64,000 nt of DNA from Eonycteris spelaea. Lineage: Eukaryota; Chordata; Mammalia; Chiroptera; Pteropodidae. The notes beneath the pieces are model-generated. The model had not been told where the DNA came from, did no database searches, and saw only the letters and a program-made list of their open reading frames with translations. The stretch is from positions 18,580,001 to 18,644,000 of the forward strand of contig PUFA01000012.1 of NCBI GenBank assembly GCA_003508835.1, given 5' to 3'. How positions within the stretch are numbered: the stretch's first letter is position 1; the number at the start of each line of letters is the position of its first letter. Shown here one piece after another: positions 11,455 to 22,799 of this stretch. The translations under genes and the position numbers were made by a program.

Positions 11455-12945
11455 TTAATTTTTAATTTATTATTATTTTTTAAATTAATTTATGTTTTAT
11501 GGTGACATTGGTTAACAAAGTCTGATAAGTTTCAGCTGTACATTTTAACAGTAAGGCATATATATATTTACATTGTGTGTTCACCTCCATAGTTAGATTT
11601 CTTTCTGTCACCACATATTTGACCCCTTTAACACCATCTACCTCCCCCTTACCCCTATCCTCTGGTAACCACTAGTCTGTCGTCCACGTCCATGAATCTC
11701 TGTTTGTCCTGTTCGTTTGTTGCTTTTAGGTTTATATTCTGCATATAAGTGATATCATGTGATTTGCAACATTTTTTGTCTGGCTTATTTTGTTAGCGTG
11801 ATTATCTCGAGGTCCATCCATGTTGTCACAAATGGCAGTATTTCATCTCTTCTTTGGCTGAGTAATATTCCATTGTATGTATGTACCACAGCTTCTTTAT
11901 CCAGTCTTCTATCATAGGACACTTTAGTTCTTCCGTCCTGGCCACTGTGAATAATGCTGCTATGAACATCAGTGTGAATATCTTTTCGAATATGGTTTTC
12001 AAGTCTTTGGGGTAAAGGGAATTGGGTTATGTAGTAGATCAATTCTTAGTTTTTTGAGGAACCTCCATACTGTTTTCCATAGTGGCTGTACCAATTTGCA
12101 GTCCCACGCAGTGTATAAGGTTCCTTTCTCTGCATCCTCTCCACATTTGTTATTACTTGTCCTGTTGATTATAGCTATTCTAACAGGTGTGAGATGGTAT
12201 CTCATTGTGGTTTTGATTTGCATTTCCCTAATAGCTAGTGATGTTGAGCATCTTTTCATATATTTGTTGGCCATTTGTATGTCCTCTAGGAGAAGTGTCT
12301 GTTCAGGTCCTCTGCCCATTTTTTGATTGGATTGTTTGTTTTTTGTTGTTATTGAGCATATGAGTTCTTTGTATATTTTGGATATTAGGCCCTTATCAGA
12401 GGCGTTTGCTTGCAAATATATTTTCCCATTCAGATGGTTGTCTCTTTACTTGTACAATTTCTTTTGCTGAGCAGAAGCTTTTTAGTTTGATGTAGTCCCA
12501 TTCATTTATTTTTAGCTTTTACTTCCCTTGCTTTTGAGGTCAAATTCATAAAATCCTTTTAAGTCCAAGGTCCTTGAGTTTAGTTCCTATATTTTCTTCT
12601 ATGCATTTTATTGTTTCAGGTCCTTAATTCATTTTGAGTTAATTTTGGTGTATGGTGATAGATAATAGTCTAGTTTCATTCTTTTGCAGGTGGCTTTCCA
12701 GTTTTCCCAGCACCAGTTATTAAAGAGGCTTACCTTTCTCCACTGTATGTTTTTGGCTTTTTTGTCGAAAATTATTTGCCCATATAAATATGGGTTTACT
12801 TCTGCACTCTCGATTCTGTTCCACTAGTCCGTGTGTCTGTTTTGCTGTCAATACCACGCTGTTTTGATTATTGGCGCTTTGCAGTATAATTTGGAGTCGG
12901 GTAGAGTAATGCCTCCAGCCTCGTTGTTTTTTCTCAGGATGACTA
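11455..12945 (-). mobile_element. 5'-truncated L1, younger bat-like subfamily
   Basis: A continuous reverse-complement L1 runs from the T-rich tail (about 11455-11500), through a 3' UTR ('tggtgacattggttaacaaa', 'accacatatttgaccccttt'), into the C-terminal part of ORF2. Minus-strand frames at 12415-11999 and 12042-11785 encode ORF2 pieces such as [17 protein letters not shown] and RRDEILPFVTTWMDLE, separated by a frame change. The ORF2 C-terminal C-x3-C-x7-H-x4-C motif is broken, because the first Cys spacing is lost. The copy is about 1.5 kb and inactive. I associate the 3' end with bat L1s from memory. No convincing target duplication was found. Confidence 0.93.
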
Positions 12946-14749
12946 TGCCACACTGTCCCTTTAAATGGGTCTGACTTACCTGTTCATTGCTCCACAGAGG
13001 ACAAAGAAAAGAACATAACTGGGAACAGCATATCTCAAGATTTACCCATAATGTCCTTTCACACATTTGCTCATGATATTTATTTAGCTTTTCCTTTTTT
13101 GTTTTGTGTTATCATTCAACTACATTGAGTACCACATCCTGTCCTTCCATTGCCTCTCAACCACCCACACACACACCACTTGCCTTTATCTGTTAGGACA
13201 CACAGGGATTTAAACAAACTGAAGTAGCCTTTCTCTTTCCTCCTAAGCTTTTCCACTGCAGGGAGAAAATTGAGAATATAGAAATTTAAGACTATGCTTA
13301 ATGTGTGAGCAAGGTTCTTCCTGCCCAGTTTAATACCTTAGATTCAAGGTAGCTTTGTCCTTTGTCTGACTATGGATTCCAGGAAAGACCTCAAGCCACA
13401 AAGAAGCTAATTTTCTCATATCCAGGAAGGCTACGCTCACTTACGGCAGCAATTAATATCCATCTGTGTTCTTCTATTAACGTGTATCCAGAGTATAGGT
13501 AAAGACTTGGCAGAGTGACAGAGGATAATTTTTGTCTAGGGGCAAAAATATTTTATTAAAAAGATAGGAAGAGAAATGAACAAGTGTTCTTTGAATTAAT
13601 GATAAAGCTGTTGGGGGAGCAAGGTTATTTGTAGTTTTTAAATGTGCTGGTTTGGATGGAGTCTGGTTTTCCAGAGATGACCTTTGAATTCAGCCTCAAA
13701 TCCCAAAGCAGAAGGTAACCTTACAGGAAGCTTTCAAAGACTTCTGAGCTTCGTGCCTAGGTTTAATTATCCCTACCCAGTTGTAAACTTTGGCAAAATT
13801 ACAGAAGTGCTACTGCCCTGCCAGTAAGCTGGCCATTCCTGTAGAGACTGATAAATCATTCTTGATCTGGCCAGAATTCTCATCACGCTTTACAGTCATT
13901 GATCCATGGAAAGCAAATTAATAGCACGAGTAGGAAGGCAAGGGGTATGATGTGGGTTATTTGCCAAGTGGGACACTGCTTTGGTGTGTGTTTGATGATA
14001 GATATCTGTACTGGATGTGCTTTCGGCTTTTAAATCTAGCACATTAATCTGGGACATCAAACAACTCTCTTTTGGGTCACCCTCTACATTGAATCATCAC
14101 AGTTTAGTTACCTTCTCCTGGAATCTCTCATTAAACCCTTAAATAGGATGATGTAATTTTATAGCTAACCCACTAAACACTATTTCCATAGGACACATTT
14201 CACATAATACAGATAAGGCATGTATTTTACTGCCTGAATATGGTTCATTGGAAACAAAATACTTTTTAAGCAAGATTTAGGACATATTAGCAAATTTGTG
14301 CTAAAGATGAGAGTACCCACATGAACTAGGATAAAAAGGAAAAATAACCAGAAAACCAGACTTACGAGATGGCAAATTAGGCAGCATCTGTTCAACTTGG
14401 CAGGGCTCCTTGAAATAACTTCACACTATCCCAAGGCTGGCTCAGCATAGCCAAAGAGGTGTGTTGATTGAATGAGCCTGAATCTCCAACTAGATCTGGA
14501 CAACAAACCTCCTCTTGTTTTTCTGGGCTGGACCTCTAACTCCATTGATGATTTCTTGCCTTGAACTTGACATGCTTTCACATCCCTAGTCTTTGGGATG
14601 ACTTTGGATCCTCCCAATGATTACTTTGCTTCTGTGGTAATGAATCTCAATGACTACCTGATTCAAGTACCCTCCTAGCTAGAATATGTCTCAAGGCCTC
14701 TCCTCCAAATACCATCCTTCGCCACCAGCTCAGCCCAACAGCACCTACC
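12946..14749. other. No recognised gene or repeat
   Basis: About 1.8 kb of moderately AT-rich, apparently unique sequence. Short minus-strand open frames (14180-14395, 14426-14617) show no family likeness. Part of 14640-14750 may be an eroded upstream section of the following L2. Confidence 0.5.
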
Positions 14750-15070
14750 TGTTGAAATTTAAAAGGAACTGAGAGGTCTCCTTCTTCATTACTTGCTTCT
14801 CTATATTCATGAAGAATTTTTCATGAAGAATTGACAAATCCCTACTTTGTCATGTTCGTGAAGAATGACAAACCCTACTTTGTGCTCTCACAGTACCCTT
14901 GTTGTACAGTTTATTGAATTAATTTATTTATGTGTCTATTTCTCTTAGTCAAGTCCTTAATGGAAGATACCAAATATCATATATTTTTTTTTATTTCTCT
15001 ACTGTCTTCTACAGGGCATTCATGGCACATTATAAGTCTTCAATTAATGTTTGATGAATAAATGAATGCT
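14750..15070 (+). mobile_element. L2 LINE 3' end
   Basis: It ends in the typical L2 3' terminus: 'ggcacattataagtcttcaa', then 'ttaatgtttgatgaataaat'. Upstream is 'gtccttaatggaagatacc'. A local 35-bp tandem duplication at 14806-14883 disrupts it. Confidence 0.75.
14806..14883. repeat. About 35-bp imperfect tandem duplication
   Basis: Three starts of 'ttcatgaagaa' or 'ttcgtgaagaa' occur at 14806, 14820 and 14855. The second and third extend through 'gacaaa(t)ccctactttgt', giving two nearly full units and one partial unit. Confidence 0.85.
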
Positions 15071-15299
15071 TTTATAATATAGTCATCTTTTCCCTAGCAC
15101 AAAGCTGAAATTCTACTAACAATGGAATTATTTATACTTAAATCACCCTAAAGTTCCTAGTATGTCTATCAATCATGAAAATATCAATATACTTCTAGGA
15201 ATGTCATATGAACTTTCAGAGTCCTTCACTCAAGATAAGAATGTTGAATTTACATAGTATATTTTCATTTATGAGTTATTTTTTGAGATGATTAATTAT

Positions 15300-15535
15300 A
15301 ATTGACATTGAGAACTTAACTGTGTCCTAGGCACTGTGCTTAGTACTTACATATATCACCTCCATAAATCATTACTACAACACTGTGAAGTAGGTACTAC
15401 TGTTATCTTGAAAAAACTAAATCTAATATGCTTAAGAAACTTTCCCAAGTTGACAAAGCTACTAAGTGACAGAGCCAGCATCTGATTTCAGAGCCCCTTC
15501 TTACTTATAACATAGTCCACCTCAGAGAATAATCT
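15300..15535 (-). mobile_element. MIR SINE
   Basis: The reverse complement of MIR: 'cactgtgcttagtacttaca', 'cacctccataaatcattact', 'gtgaagtaggtactactgtt', then 'aagctactaagtgacagagc' and the tail 'agcatctgatttcagagccc'. Nearly full length and diverged. Confidence 0.9.
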
Positions 15536-16014
15536 GTTCATCTAACCTAGAACATGAGATAATGAACATACACCTTCAAAGACTGTAAAGAAAGAAGTGG
15601 AGACCCTGAAAAGCAAAGTTATGAAATGTAAAGGCAAAGCTTAAAATATAAATTCTATGATTCCTTTGATAGTTTTTTAGTTAAATATTGTACTAGTGGT
15701 CCTCTCAAAATAGGGAGTAAGGGAACCTTGTAATGCTTCAGCCCAAGTAGATTCCAGTGTCTCTATCATCTTTCTATTGTTAACCTTGAGCTTGTTTCCT
15801 TACTTTTCCTCTTTATTCTAGTTCATCTGCCTTATATTACCCTCTCAGAAACCTGGTACAATAGATGTACAGGTGAATGGGGAGACACATAGATTTAGAC
15901 TAAAGATGTAAATTGGGGAGCAGGACAGTGAGAACTGCCAGTTTGTAGTGTAAATACCTCCTTCTCTGACAACTCTCATTACAGTTATCAATGACAATTT
16001 GAAGAGCACTGCCC
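15536..16014. other. No recognised feature
   Basis: Sequence between the MIR and an old L1. No open frame or repeat was recognised. Confidence 0.5.
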
Positions 16015-16870
16015 TATATGCACAGAAGAAAATTTAAGAAAAAAACAGCCCATAAATATATGAAAAGATATTCAACTTCATTAGTAATTGGGCAAAACAT
16101 CAACAAGGCACCATATCATATTTATCACATTGGAAAAAATTTTTTAAGTCTGATAACAGTGACTATGGGAAAATAGAAACTGTCAACCCCTGCTTGTGGG
16201 CATGGAAATTAATATAACCACTTCAGAGAGTAACTTGTTAATATATAATGAAGTTAAAAGTTTATGATACTCTGCGACCCAAAAATTCTGCTTCTACATG
16301 TATCCCTAGAGAAACTCTCACACTTGCATATTCAAGGATGTTATTTGAAGCATTGAAAAAACAGGAAAAAATTAGAGACATAAATGTACATTAATAAGAG
16401 AATGGATAAACAAATTTATATGTATTCAAGTGATGGAATACTGTGTAGCAGTGAAGTCAACAAACTTGATATATCAACCTAGTTAGATTCCAAAAATAAA
16501 ATGTTCAGTGAGAAAAGCAAGTTAATGGATGAGATGCCATAAAGAATGATAACACTTATATAAACTTTGAAAACACACAATTCTAAATATTTTTCATACA
16601 TATTTACATATAGAACATAAGCATAAAATATACATGGGAAGGATATACATCAACATCAGAATAGGGTGTGCCTCTATAATGAGGGACATAAGTAGGACTG
16701 GTCTAGAGAACGAAAGGGACCATATGTTTAATATTTTCTTTCTTTTTAAAAATAGTCTGAAGCAAATATGCCATAATAAAATTTGTGAATTGTAGATAGT
16801 TACTATTCAGATGTTTATGTCACTCTTTATGTTCTTCTGTATGTTTAAAATATTTTAGTAAAAAATCAAC
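16015..16870 (+). mobile_element. Old L1 (L1M/L1ME-type) ORF2 tail and 3' UTR
   Basis: 'atatgaaaagatattcaact', 'ctgcgacccaaaaattctgc', 'aataagagaatggataaaca' and 'tggaatactgtgtagcagtg' follow the ORF2 end. A 3' UTR ending in 'cttctgtatgtttaaaatat' follows. There are many stop codons. It is an ancient copy. Confidence 0.8.
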
Positions 16871-19070
16871 ATTCCAGTTTCAAAGGAGTTAAACACAGAG
16901 TCCATTAAGAGAGGCTGCAATTAAGAACTAAGAAGCTTGAGAATATTAATGGACTCAGACAGCACCAATACTCCAGAGACTGTAAATTATTGTCAAAGCC
17001 CAACTATGCATCACCTAAGCAGAGGGCGGTTCCTCCACAAGGCCAGCCATGATTATTTCCCAGCAAGAAAGATAATTTGGACCTGCCAGATAATCCTTTA
17101 TTTCTGTCGAAGTCAGGTAGAATTTCTGTGATTCACATTCTAATATTGCTAGTCTTTGGTAAGTCTTGCCACCCACATAGGCACGAGCCCAATATTAAAG
17201 CAACATTCGATTTCTAGTAAAATATGGAGCACACAGACTACAAAACAAAATTCCTTAAGTGAGCCAAACAAATCCTTTTGGTGCAAAATTCTTATTTCCT
17301 TTGTGATCTTTTCTGATATACTGTTGTTAAAAGACTTCGAAAATTTATTTTTTGAGGACTTGGGAGCCAGCTTGAAGAGTTCCCAAAGACAATTTTTGTT
17401 TGAATAAGGGTAATATCTGTAGAAGATCTAAACACATCAAACAATATCTAAATCCATAAGTTCACCATGCACATGTGTGTGCACACACATACCCACACAG
17501 CTGGTTGGTAACCTTGAAGATGCTATTCATTTTAAAATTGGTGAACAAAGGAAAAAATTATTTATTCTGCATTTCCTATATGTACTCTATCACTACATAA
17601 TCAAATAGTTGATGAGGCAATGTTTCTATTTATAAATGATTTCCAACAACTAAATGAAGAAGGAAAGCAAGAATGTGAATATTGCCATTTTGCAACCTCT
17701 AAAGAATTAAAGCATCTGAATATTAAGCATCCGTAGCTGCTCAGGGCACAAAAAGAAGGACGATCTGACATTATGTGCCTCCTGATGAAAAACATACTGC
17801 TGCCCATGAAATATTCTGGCTAAAAAAATCAAATCTGAATCAGATGAAGCTCAAGATCTGCGTATCAATTTACAAGAATAGAGAGAACAGAGGAATGAAC
17901 ATGCTAAAAGAGAAATACAAATCCAAGCTGTGAGCAACTATAGGAGAAATAGTCACGTTTCTGTAACAAATAATCACAAGGGGAAAAAAGATGAAGAAGA
18001 AACCTGTAAATTAAAAGACTCTAAAGGCAAACCTTAAAAAAAAAAAAACAGGCAGAAGTAAATTAGAGTTTAAGTTTTGATTTTAGCACACTTGGGTTAT
18101 GAAACTATATAGGAAAAATAAGGAAGCAGATTTCATAACGTCAAGACAGTGCTTACTCTTGAGTGAAGGATAAGTTGAGACTGGGACAAGACGTGTGTAG
18201 AAAAATTATCTTCTGACAAGAATAGTGGTTTCAAGGATGTCAGCCTTAAAATCACTCATTAAGCTATATGGATCATTGGTTAAAAACAGTAAATATTGAA
18301 AGATAACAAGATCATGAGGAGAAAAAATAACAGTACATTAATTTGCCTCAAGTGGAATTTCAATAGACATGCAAATTGCACGATTTTTATCAAAAGCTTT
18401 GAGGCACATCAAGTAACTTGGAAAACAGTGTAAAAAGAAGGAATATAGTGGCAATTACATTCTATTTGGCTGGAATATAATTTAATTTTTGGATGTAAAC
18501 ACCATGCATACCTACCATGTGTTATTTACCGAGAAGTCTGAAACCTTGCCTCCTATCATGACATTAAGAAGCAAAACATAAAAAGATAAACACAAGACTG
18601 CTAATATCTTAACTTGCAAAAATGTAAGAATTCCGAACATTGGGTTATGAAGAGAGATTGAACTCTTTTCTGTGCCATTGAACACAATTAAATTTTATTT
18701 TCACATTTTAGTATATATTTAGCCTCAAAGCCAGACACAATATAATATGTCATATTCTAATTTATTAGTTGACAAATCACACTTATTACATAGTTAAAAG
18801 TAAATTAAACAGTGTGCATTAATGGCTAATTAGGGAATAGTCATATGTCGTCTTCATATATTACTTCAAACTCTAAAATACAAAAGTTATCCATTTTTGC
18901 TTCAGTTCATTCAATTATAATACACCATAAAAATGCTAAAACATAAATCTAAAAATGATTTGCAAAAATACATATTTCTGTGAAAGGGGTATCAGAATTT
19001 CCTCTTTTAGAGACAGAATTAGGTGTCTGGCAAATGCTGGTCCACAGGAGAATAACTCCCCTTCTTAGCT
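16871..19070. other. No recognised gene; AT-rich, possible unassigned old repeats
   Basis: 2.2 kb of AT-rich sequence. Short open frames at 16937-17131 and 17156-17407 (+) and 17601-17807 (-) have no recognisable domain. The stretch 17580-18060 reads like an old dispersed repeat (A-rich, ending in an A12 run near 18038), but I could not assign it. Confidence 0.45.
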
Positions 19071-19071
19071 C

Positions 19072-19425
19072 ATGCATAGGATCCTTCATAATCTGATCTC
19101 ACCTATTCTCCAGCTTCTTCCTACTCCTCTTCCTACTCTGTTTTATCCCTATAAATTTCTTGGGCATTAAAACTTCTATGACCCTAAATGTCACACTATT
19201 TTCATAACTCGCCCAGTCTTTCCATCCTCTATCCTGTGCATATTCTCTTTCCTGCCATTTTTCTCTAATTTCAATGACAAACTGCTCTTCATGTATTGGG
19301 TCTCAGTGCAAATGTCTGCTTTATAAGCTTTTCCTGATTTTGCTCAAGAGTTAGTCAATCTCTGCTCTGTGGTCCCTCAACCTGTGTCTTGACTTCTGTT
19401 ACTGCAAAAACAGTACCATATGGTA
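19072..19425 (+). mobile_element. L2 LINE fragment, upstream part
   Basis: 'cttcataatctgatctcacc', 'attctccagcttcttcctac' and 'tgtattgggtctcagtgcaa' are L2 blocks in plus orientation. The 3' end of the same L2 resumes after the palindromic insertion, at 19655-19770. Confidence 0.75.
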
Positions 19426-19469
19426 GTTAATCATTAGAACAACTGTCTGCACCCAGAGTTATCTTTTAA

Positions 19470-19645
19470 AATACAAGGTACCCAGTTTAATTTGAATTTC
19501 AGATAAAAAAAAAAAACAAATAATGTTTTAGTAGAAGTATATCCCATGCAAGATTTGGGGCATACTTATACTAAAACTTTTTATTTGTTGTTTATCTAAA
19601 ATTCAAGCTTAATTGGGCCTCTAGATTTTTATTTGTTAAACCTGG
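19470..19645. mobile_element. Palindromic MITE-like element inserted in L2
   Basis: Two arms of about 60 bp (19481-19545 and 19558-19617) are near-perfect reverse complements around a 12-base loop. Arm starts and ends are 'cccagtttaatttgaatttc' and 'aattcaagcttaattggg'. Flanking words 'acaaggtacc' and 'aacctggtaacctg' may be its outer tips. The element splits an L2. It resembles a known dispersed mammalian palindromic repeat whose name I cannot give. Confidence 0.75.
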
Positions 19646-19654
19646 TAACCTGAT

Positions 19655-19770
19655 ATCTGCCATAAGATCATAAGAAACTTGAGAGTAGAAATAATTATTA
19701 TTCTTTACATCTTCATAATGCTTGATATATCTCCATAGGTTTCAATAAATGTGCATTGAATAAATGAATG
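19655..19770 (+). mobile_element. L2 LINE 3' end, downstream part
   Basis: 'aagaaacttgagagtagaaa' and 'gtgcattgaataaatgaatg' match the L2 3' terminus and continue the copy at 19072-19425. Confidence 0.7.
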
Positions 19771-19804
19771 ATTGGAGAGACTTATGAGAGCTCTTTGTGA
19801 AATC

Positions 19805-19867
19805 TACAATTCTATTTGTTCAGCAAATATCTATTGATTACTTATAGTGTTCCACACACTGTTTAAT
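19805..19867 (-). mobile_element. L2 LINE fragment (left of insertion)
   Basis: 'ttgttcagcaaatatctatt' and 'gttccacacactgttt' are the reverse complement of the L2 3' region. The copy appears to resume at 20025 after the 153-bp unidentified repeat. Confidence 0.65.
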
Positions 19868-20020
19868 AGCAGCAATAAAGCACTTTTAGATATGCACCAA
19901 CAATTTAATATTGCAGCTTTTAAATAATGTTTTCCAGGCTTTCGACTAATGGATTTTCAGGAGGTTGAATGGTTGTGTCTAGCCCTTGATTTGTACTGTT
20001 TAATTATCCTGATTGACCAC
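19868..20020. repeat. Unidentified 153-bp repeat, copy A
   Basis: Aligns in the same orientation with 21458-21610 at about three quarters identity by eye. Shared words include 'tcaggaggttgaatggt', 'atgcacca', 'attgcagct' and 'actgtttaatt'. It sits between two parts of one minus-strand L2, so it looks like an insertion. Family unknown. Confidence 0.75.
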
Positions 20021-20024
20021 AGAC

Positions 20025-20225
20025 CAAACGAAGACCCATTTCTTGTGGTGTTTACATTTAGTACAGATGGACAGAAAGAAACAAATACATAAATAAGATA
20101 ATTCAGACAGGCATAAAAATGTTATGAAGACAAACAAACAGGGTAAGAAGATTAAGAGTAATTAAAGGTTTCTCTGAAGATGCAATATGAGAGATGAGAT
20201 CTTGCTGATGAAAAGAGGCAGTCTG
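20025..20225 (-). mobile_element. L2 LINE fragment (right of insertion)
   Basis: 'ttgtggtgtttacatttagt', 'agaaagaaacaaatacataa' and 'gtttctctgaagatgcaata' are the continuing reverse complement of L2. Confidence 0.7.
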
Positions 20226-20289
20226 TGATAATCTGGAAAAAAAGAATTTCAAAGCAAATCAATGATAGTGAGGAGCAACAACTAGCGAA

Positions 20290-21175
20290 GAATAGAAAAA
20301 AAACAAAAAATGCCCAAACTGGAAATCAAAACAATGCTAGAACTTCACAAAAGAAGATATATGCATATGAAACCATGCTCTCCATCATTAGCATTTAGGC
20401 AAATGTAAATTAAGGCCACACTAAGATCTCACTACACTTGCATTAGAGTAACAAAATCAAAAAGTTTAACAAGACCAAGTGTTGGTGAGGATGTGGAAGA
20501 ACTGAAAATCTCACACATAGCTTCTGGAAATGTAAAATGGTACAACCACTTTGAAAAACAATTTTAGTAGAAAACAGCAGTTTTTCTTATAAAGTTAAAC
20601 ATATATTTATCATAAAATTATGTGTGTATGTGTATCAGAGAAATAAAAATATATGTTCCCACAAAGACTGTACACAAATGTTCATATTAGCTTCATTTAC
20701 AGTAGCAAAACACTGGAAATAGCCCAAATTTCCAGGAACAGATGAATGAATTAACTAATTGTGGCATATTCAAAAATGGAATACATCTCAGCAATCTGAG
20801 GGACAAAATACTGATATACACAACAACATAGATCGATCTCAAGAACATTCTGCTGAACCAAATAAGCTGGACACCAAAGAGTAGATCCTACATGATTCTG
20901 TTTATACCAAACTCTAGAATAGGCCAAACTAAAGTATAGTGACAGAAAGCAGATCAGCAGTTGCCTGGGGGCAGAGGCGGTGGTGGGATAAGAGAACTAA
21001 GTGCAAAGGGCCTGAGAAAACTTTTTGGAGTGATGGAAATATTCTCTTTTGTGATTGTAGTCCTGGTTATATTGGTATATATATAATTTGTCAAAACCCT
21101 CAAATTTACATTTGATAAAGAAGCATTTTATCACATGTTAATTATAGTACAATGAAGTTGATATTTTAAAAACTG
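20290..21175 (+). mobile_element. Old L1M ORF2 tail and 3' UTR
   Basis: 'tgttggtgaggatgtggaag', 'gtaaaatggtacaaccactt', 'gtacacaaatgttcatatta' and 'ctctagaataggccaaacta' are the ORF2 end. 'cagttgcctgggggcagagg' and 'attatagtacaatgaagttg' are the 3' UTR. Frames are destroyed. Confidence 0.85.
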
Positions 21176-21457
21176 CTGGAAGAAACTATGTATTATACAT
21201 GCTAAAAGGATTCAGGATTTAGTATAGGAAAACGATTTAGCATGCTGCAATCTCCAGAGAGAGCTTCCTGGAATAAGGATTTTAAATTTGAGAAGCCAAC
21301 CAGGAAGAGGAAACCATCGGAGCAAAGCAGAAGAGTAGGGACTTCACACAGTGGGGGGCAGAAAAAAGAGATTCTTACAATGTTTTGAAGTTGATTTTTT
21401 TTTTGACAAAGTAACATTGCTGAGGATTTGGGCTTTATTATTTTTTCAATATTGTTT

Positions 21458-21610
21458 AGCAGCACTGAAACACTTTTAAAAATGCACCAAAGATGAACTA
21501 TTGCAGCTCTAAAATCATGTTTCCCAAGTTTTTGCCTAATGGGCTTTCAGGAGGTTGAATGGTGTGTCTAGTCCTTGACCTACACTGTTTAATTTCCTTA
21601 TCGACTGACT
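21458..21610. repeat. Unidentified 153-bp repeat, copy B
   Basis: Direct-repeat partner of copy A, 1.6 kb away. It starts 'agcagcactgaaacactttt' and ends near 'ttatcgactgactca'. No coding potential. It may be a dispersed repeat or a local duplication split by the intervening L1. Confidence 0.75.
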
Positions 21611-22790
21611 CATAAAATTCTACCATGCACTGTGGTGTGCTATAAATGAAGCTTTGTTCCTTTTGTGAAATTGAGAGCTCTCTGCCTTTCCGCCTGGCTC
21701 ATGATCAAGAATCAGGCTGCATCTTCTCCCACTTCCTGAGATAGAAACCTGACAAGACAAATAACCGTGAAAATGACATCGTGGTATTCTATCAGAAATC
21801 GCATGAGCTCCTCTCATATAAAAAAAAAAATTTTTTTTTTAATTACACACTGAAACCAGATTTCAGAATCAGGGCCAACCACACCAGCAGGAAGATAGGG
21901 GGCTGAGGCGGGGTGATTTCTGGACATTTGGAGGAACAGGCTGCCTCTTAAAATGTATCTCTCCAGCTGACTGGTAACCTAGAATCGTCAAGAAAGTGCT
22001 GTTCCTATACCCTGAGGCATTTTTAAAATAGATGACCTTTCAGGTCCCTTTGCACCTGAACATTTTAACATTCTAAATCAGAACTTGACCACTTAAGGTT
22101 CGTGGGTTAACAGGCCTGACGTATGTTAAGTGTTCAATTTGTATGTGTGTGTATACTTTTTCTGAATATGTATGTACAGAAAAAGTATAAAAGACTGAAT
22201 GGCAGTATATTCTCTAGCTCACCCAACCAGGTTAACCCTTTCTTTCACTCTTTGGTCTGTTATAATTCAATCGGCTGGAGAAAACTAATAATATAAAGGA
22301 TTAATGTCCAGAGAGATGCAAATTACTTGTGTCCAAAGAAATGCAATCGGTTATTGCAGAGGTGGATAGATAGATGCGTTTTCTGGATAGACTCATTTTT
22401 GCATCTACCTGGAAATTCATTTCAGAATTCTTTTTCCTCTATAAAGCTCTCATCTTTAAATTGTCCTTTGAACTGGTTTGTAACATCTTGCTGGTTACTT
22501 CATTAATGAGTTAAACAAAATATTTGACACATGTACACATCATAGTTATTTTACCTTAAAAAATTATTTTTTCTTTTTAAATATCACAATTTTGGATCTC
22601 AAGAGAAGACAGCTGAGTGACTCCTTACAGAATTGTAGTTCGCGATGCGTTGCCACAGCTGATTCTTGCAAGGTCTCCTTCTAGCTTGTCCGTTTTCTTG
22701 CTTTCCTTTTATCCCCATCCCTCGCTTCCATTCTCTCCCCAATCCCTCTATGAACAACTTTTTAATGTGTATAATACATATCTTTTTCTT
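21611..22790. other. No recognised gene; small hairpins
   Basis: Contains an A11/T10 self-complementary tract (21820-21840) and a perfect 13-bp hairpin (22152-22189). Otherwise it is unassigned sequence of mixed composition. Confidence 0.5.
22152..22189. repeat. Perfect 13-bp inverted repeat, 12-base loop
   Basis: Arm 'tatactttttctg' (22152-22164) is exactly complementary to 'cagaaaaagtata' (22177-22189). There is no U-run of terminator type, and in this context it is simply a potential hairpin. Confidence 0.9.
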
Positions 22791-22799
22791 TGAATGTGT

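Noticed and set aside
11785..12415. Minus-strand frames as a host gene
   Set aside because: The peptide pieces are L1 ORF2 C-terminal sequence, split by a frame change and lacking the intact Cys/His motif. It is a dead retrotransposon.
11430..12980. Target duplication of the minus-strand L1
   Set aside because: The candidate flanks 'atagtccc' and 'actgtccc' share only about five exact bases, too short to support.
19868..21610. 153-bp direct repeats as LTRs of one element
   Set aside because: The interval contains a plus-strand L1 and one copy sits inside an L2, while the repeats lack TG/CA ends and a polyadenylation signal.
21820..21840. A11/T10 palindrome as a functional dyad
   Set aside because: Homopolymer juxtaposition explains it, and nothing beside it suggests a function.
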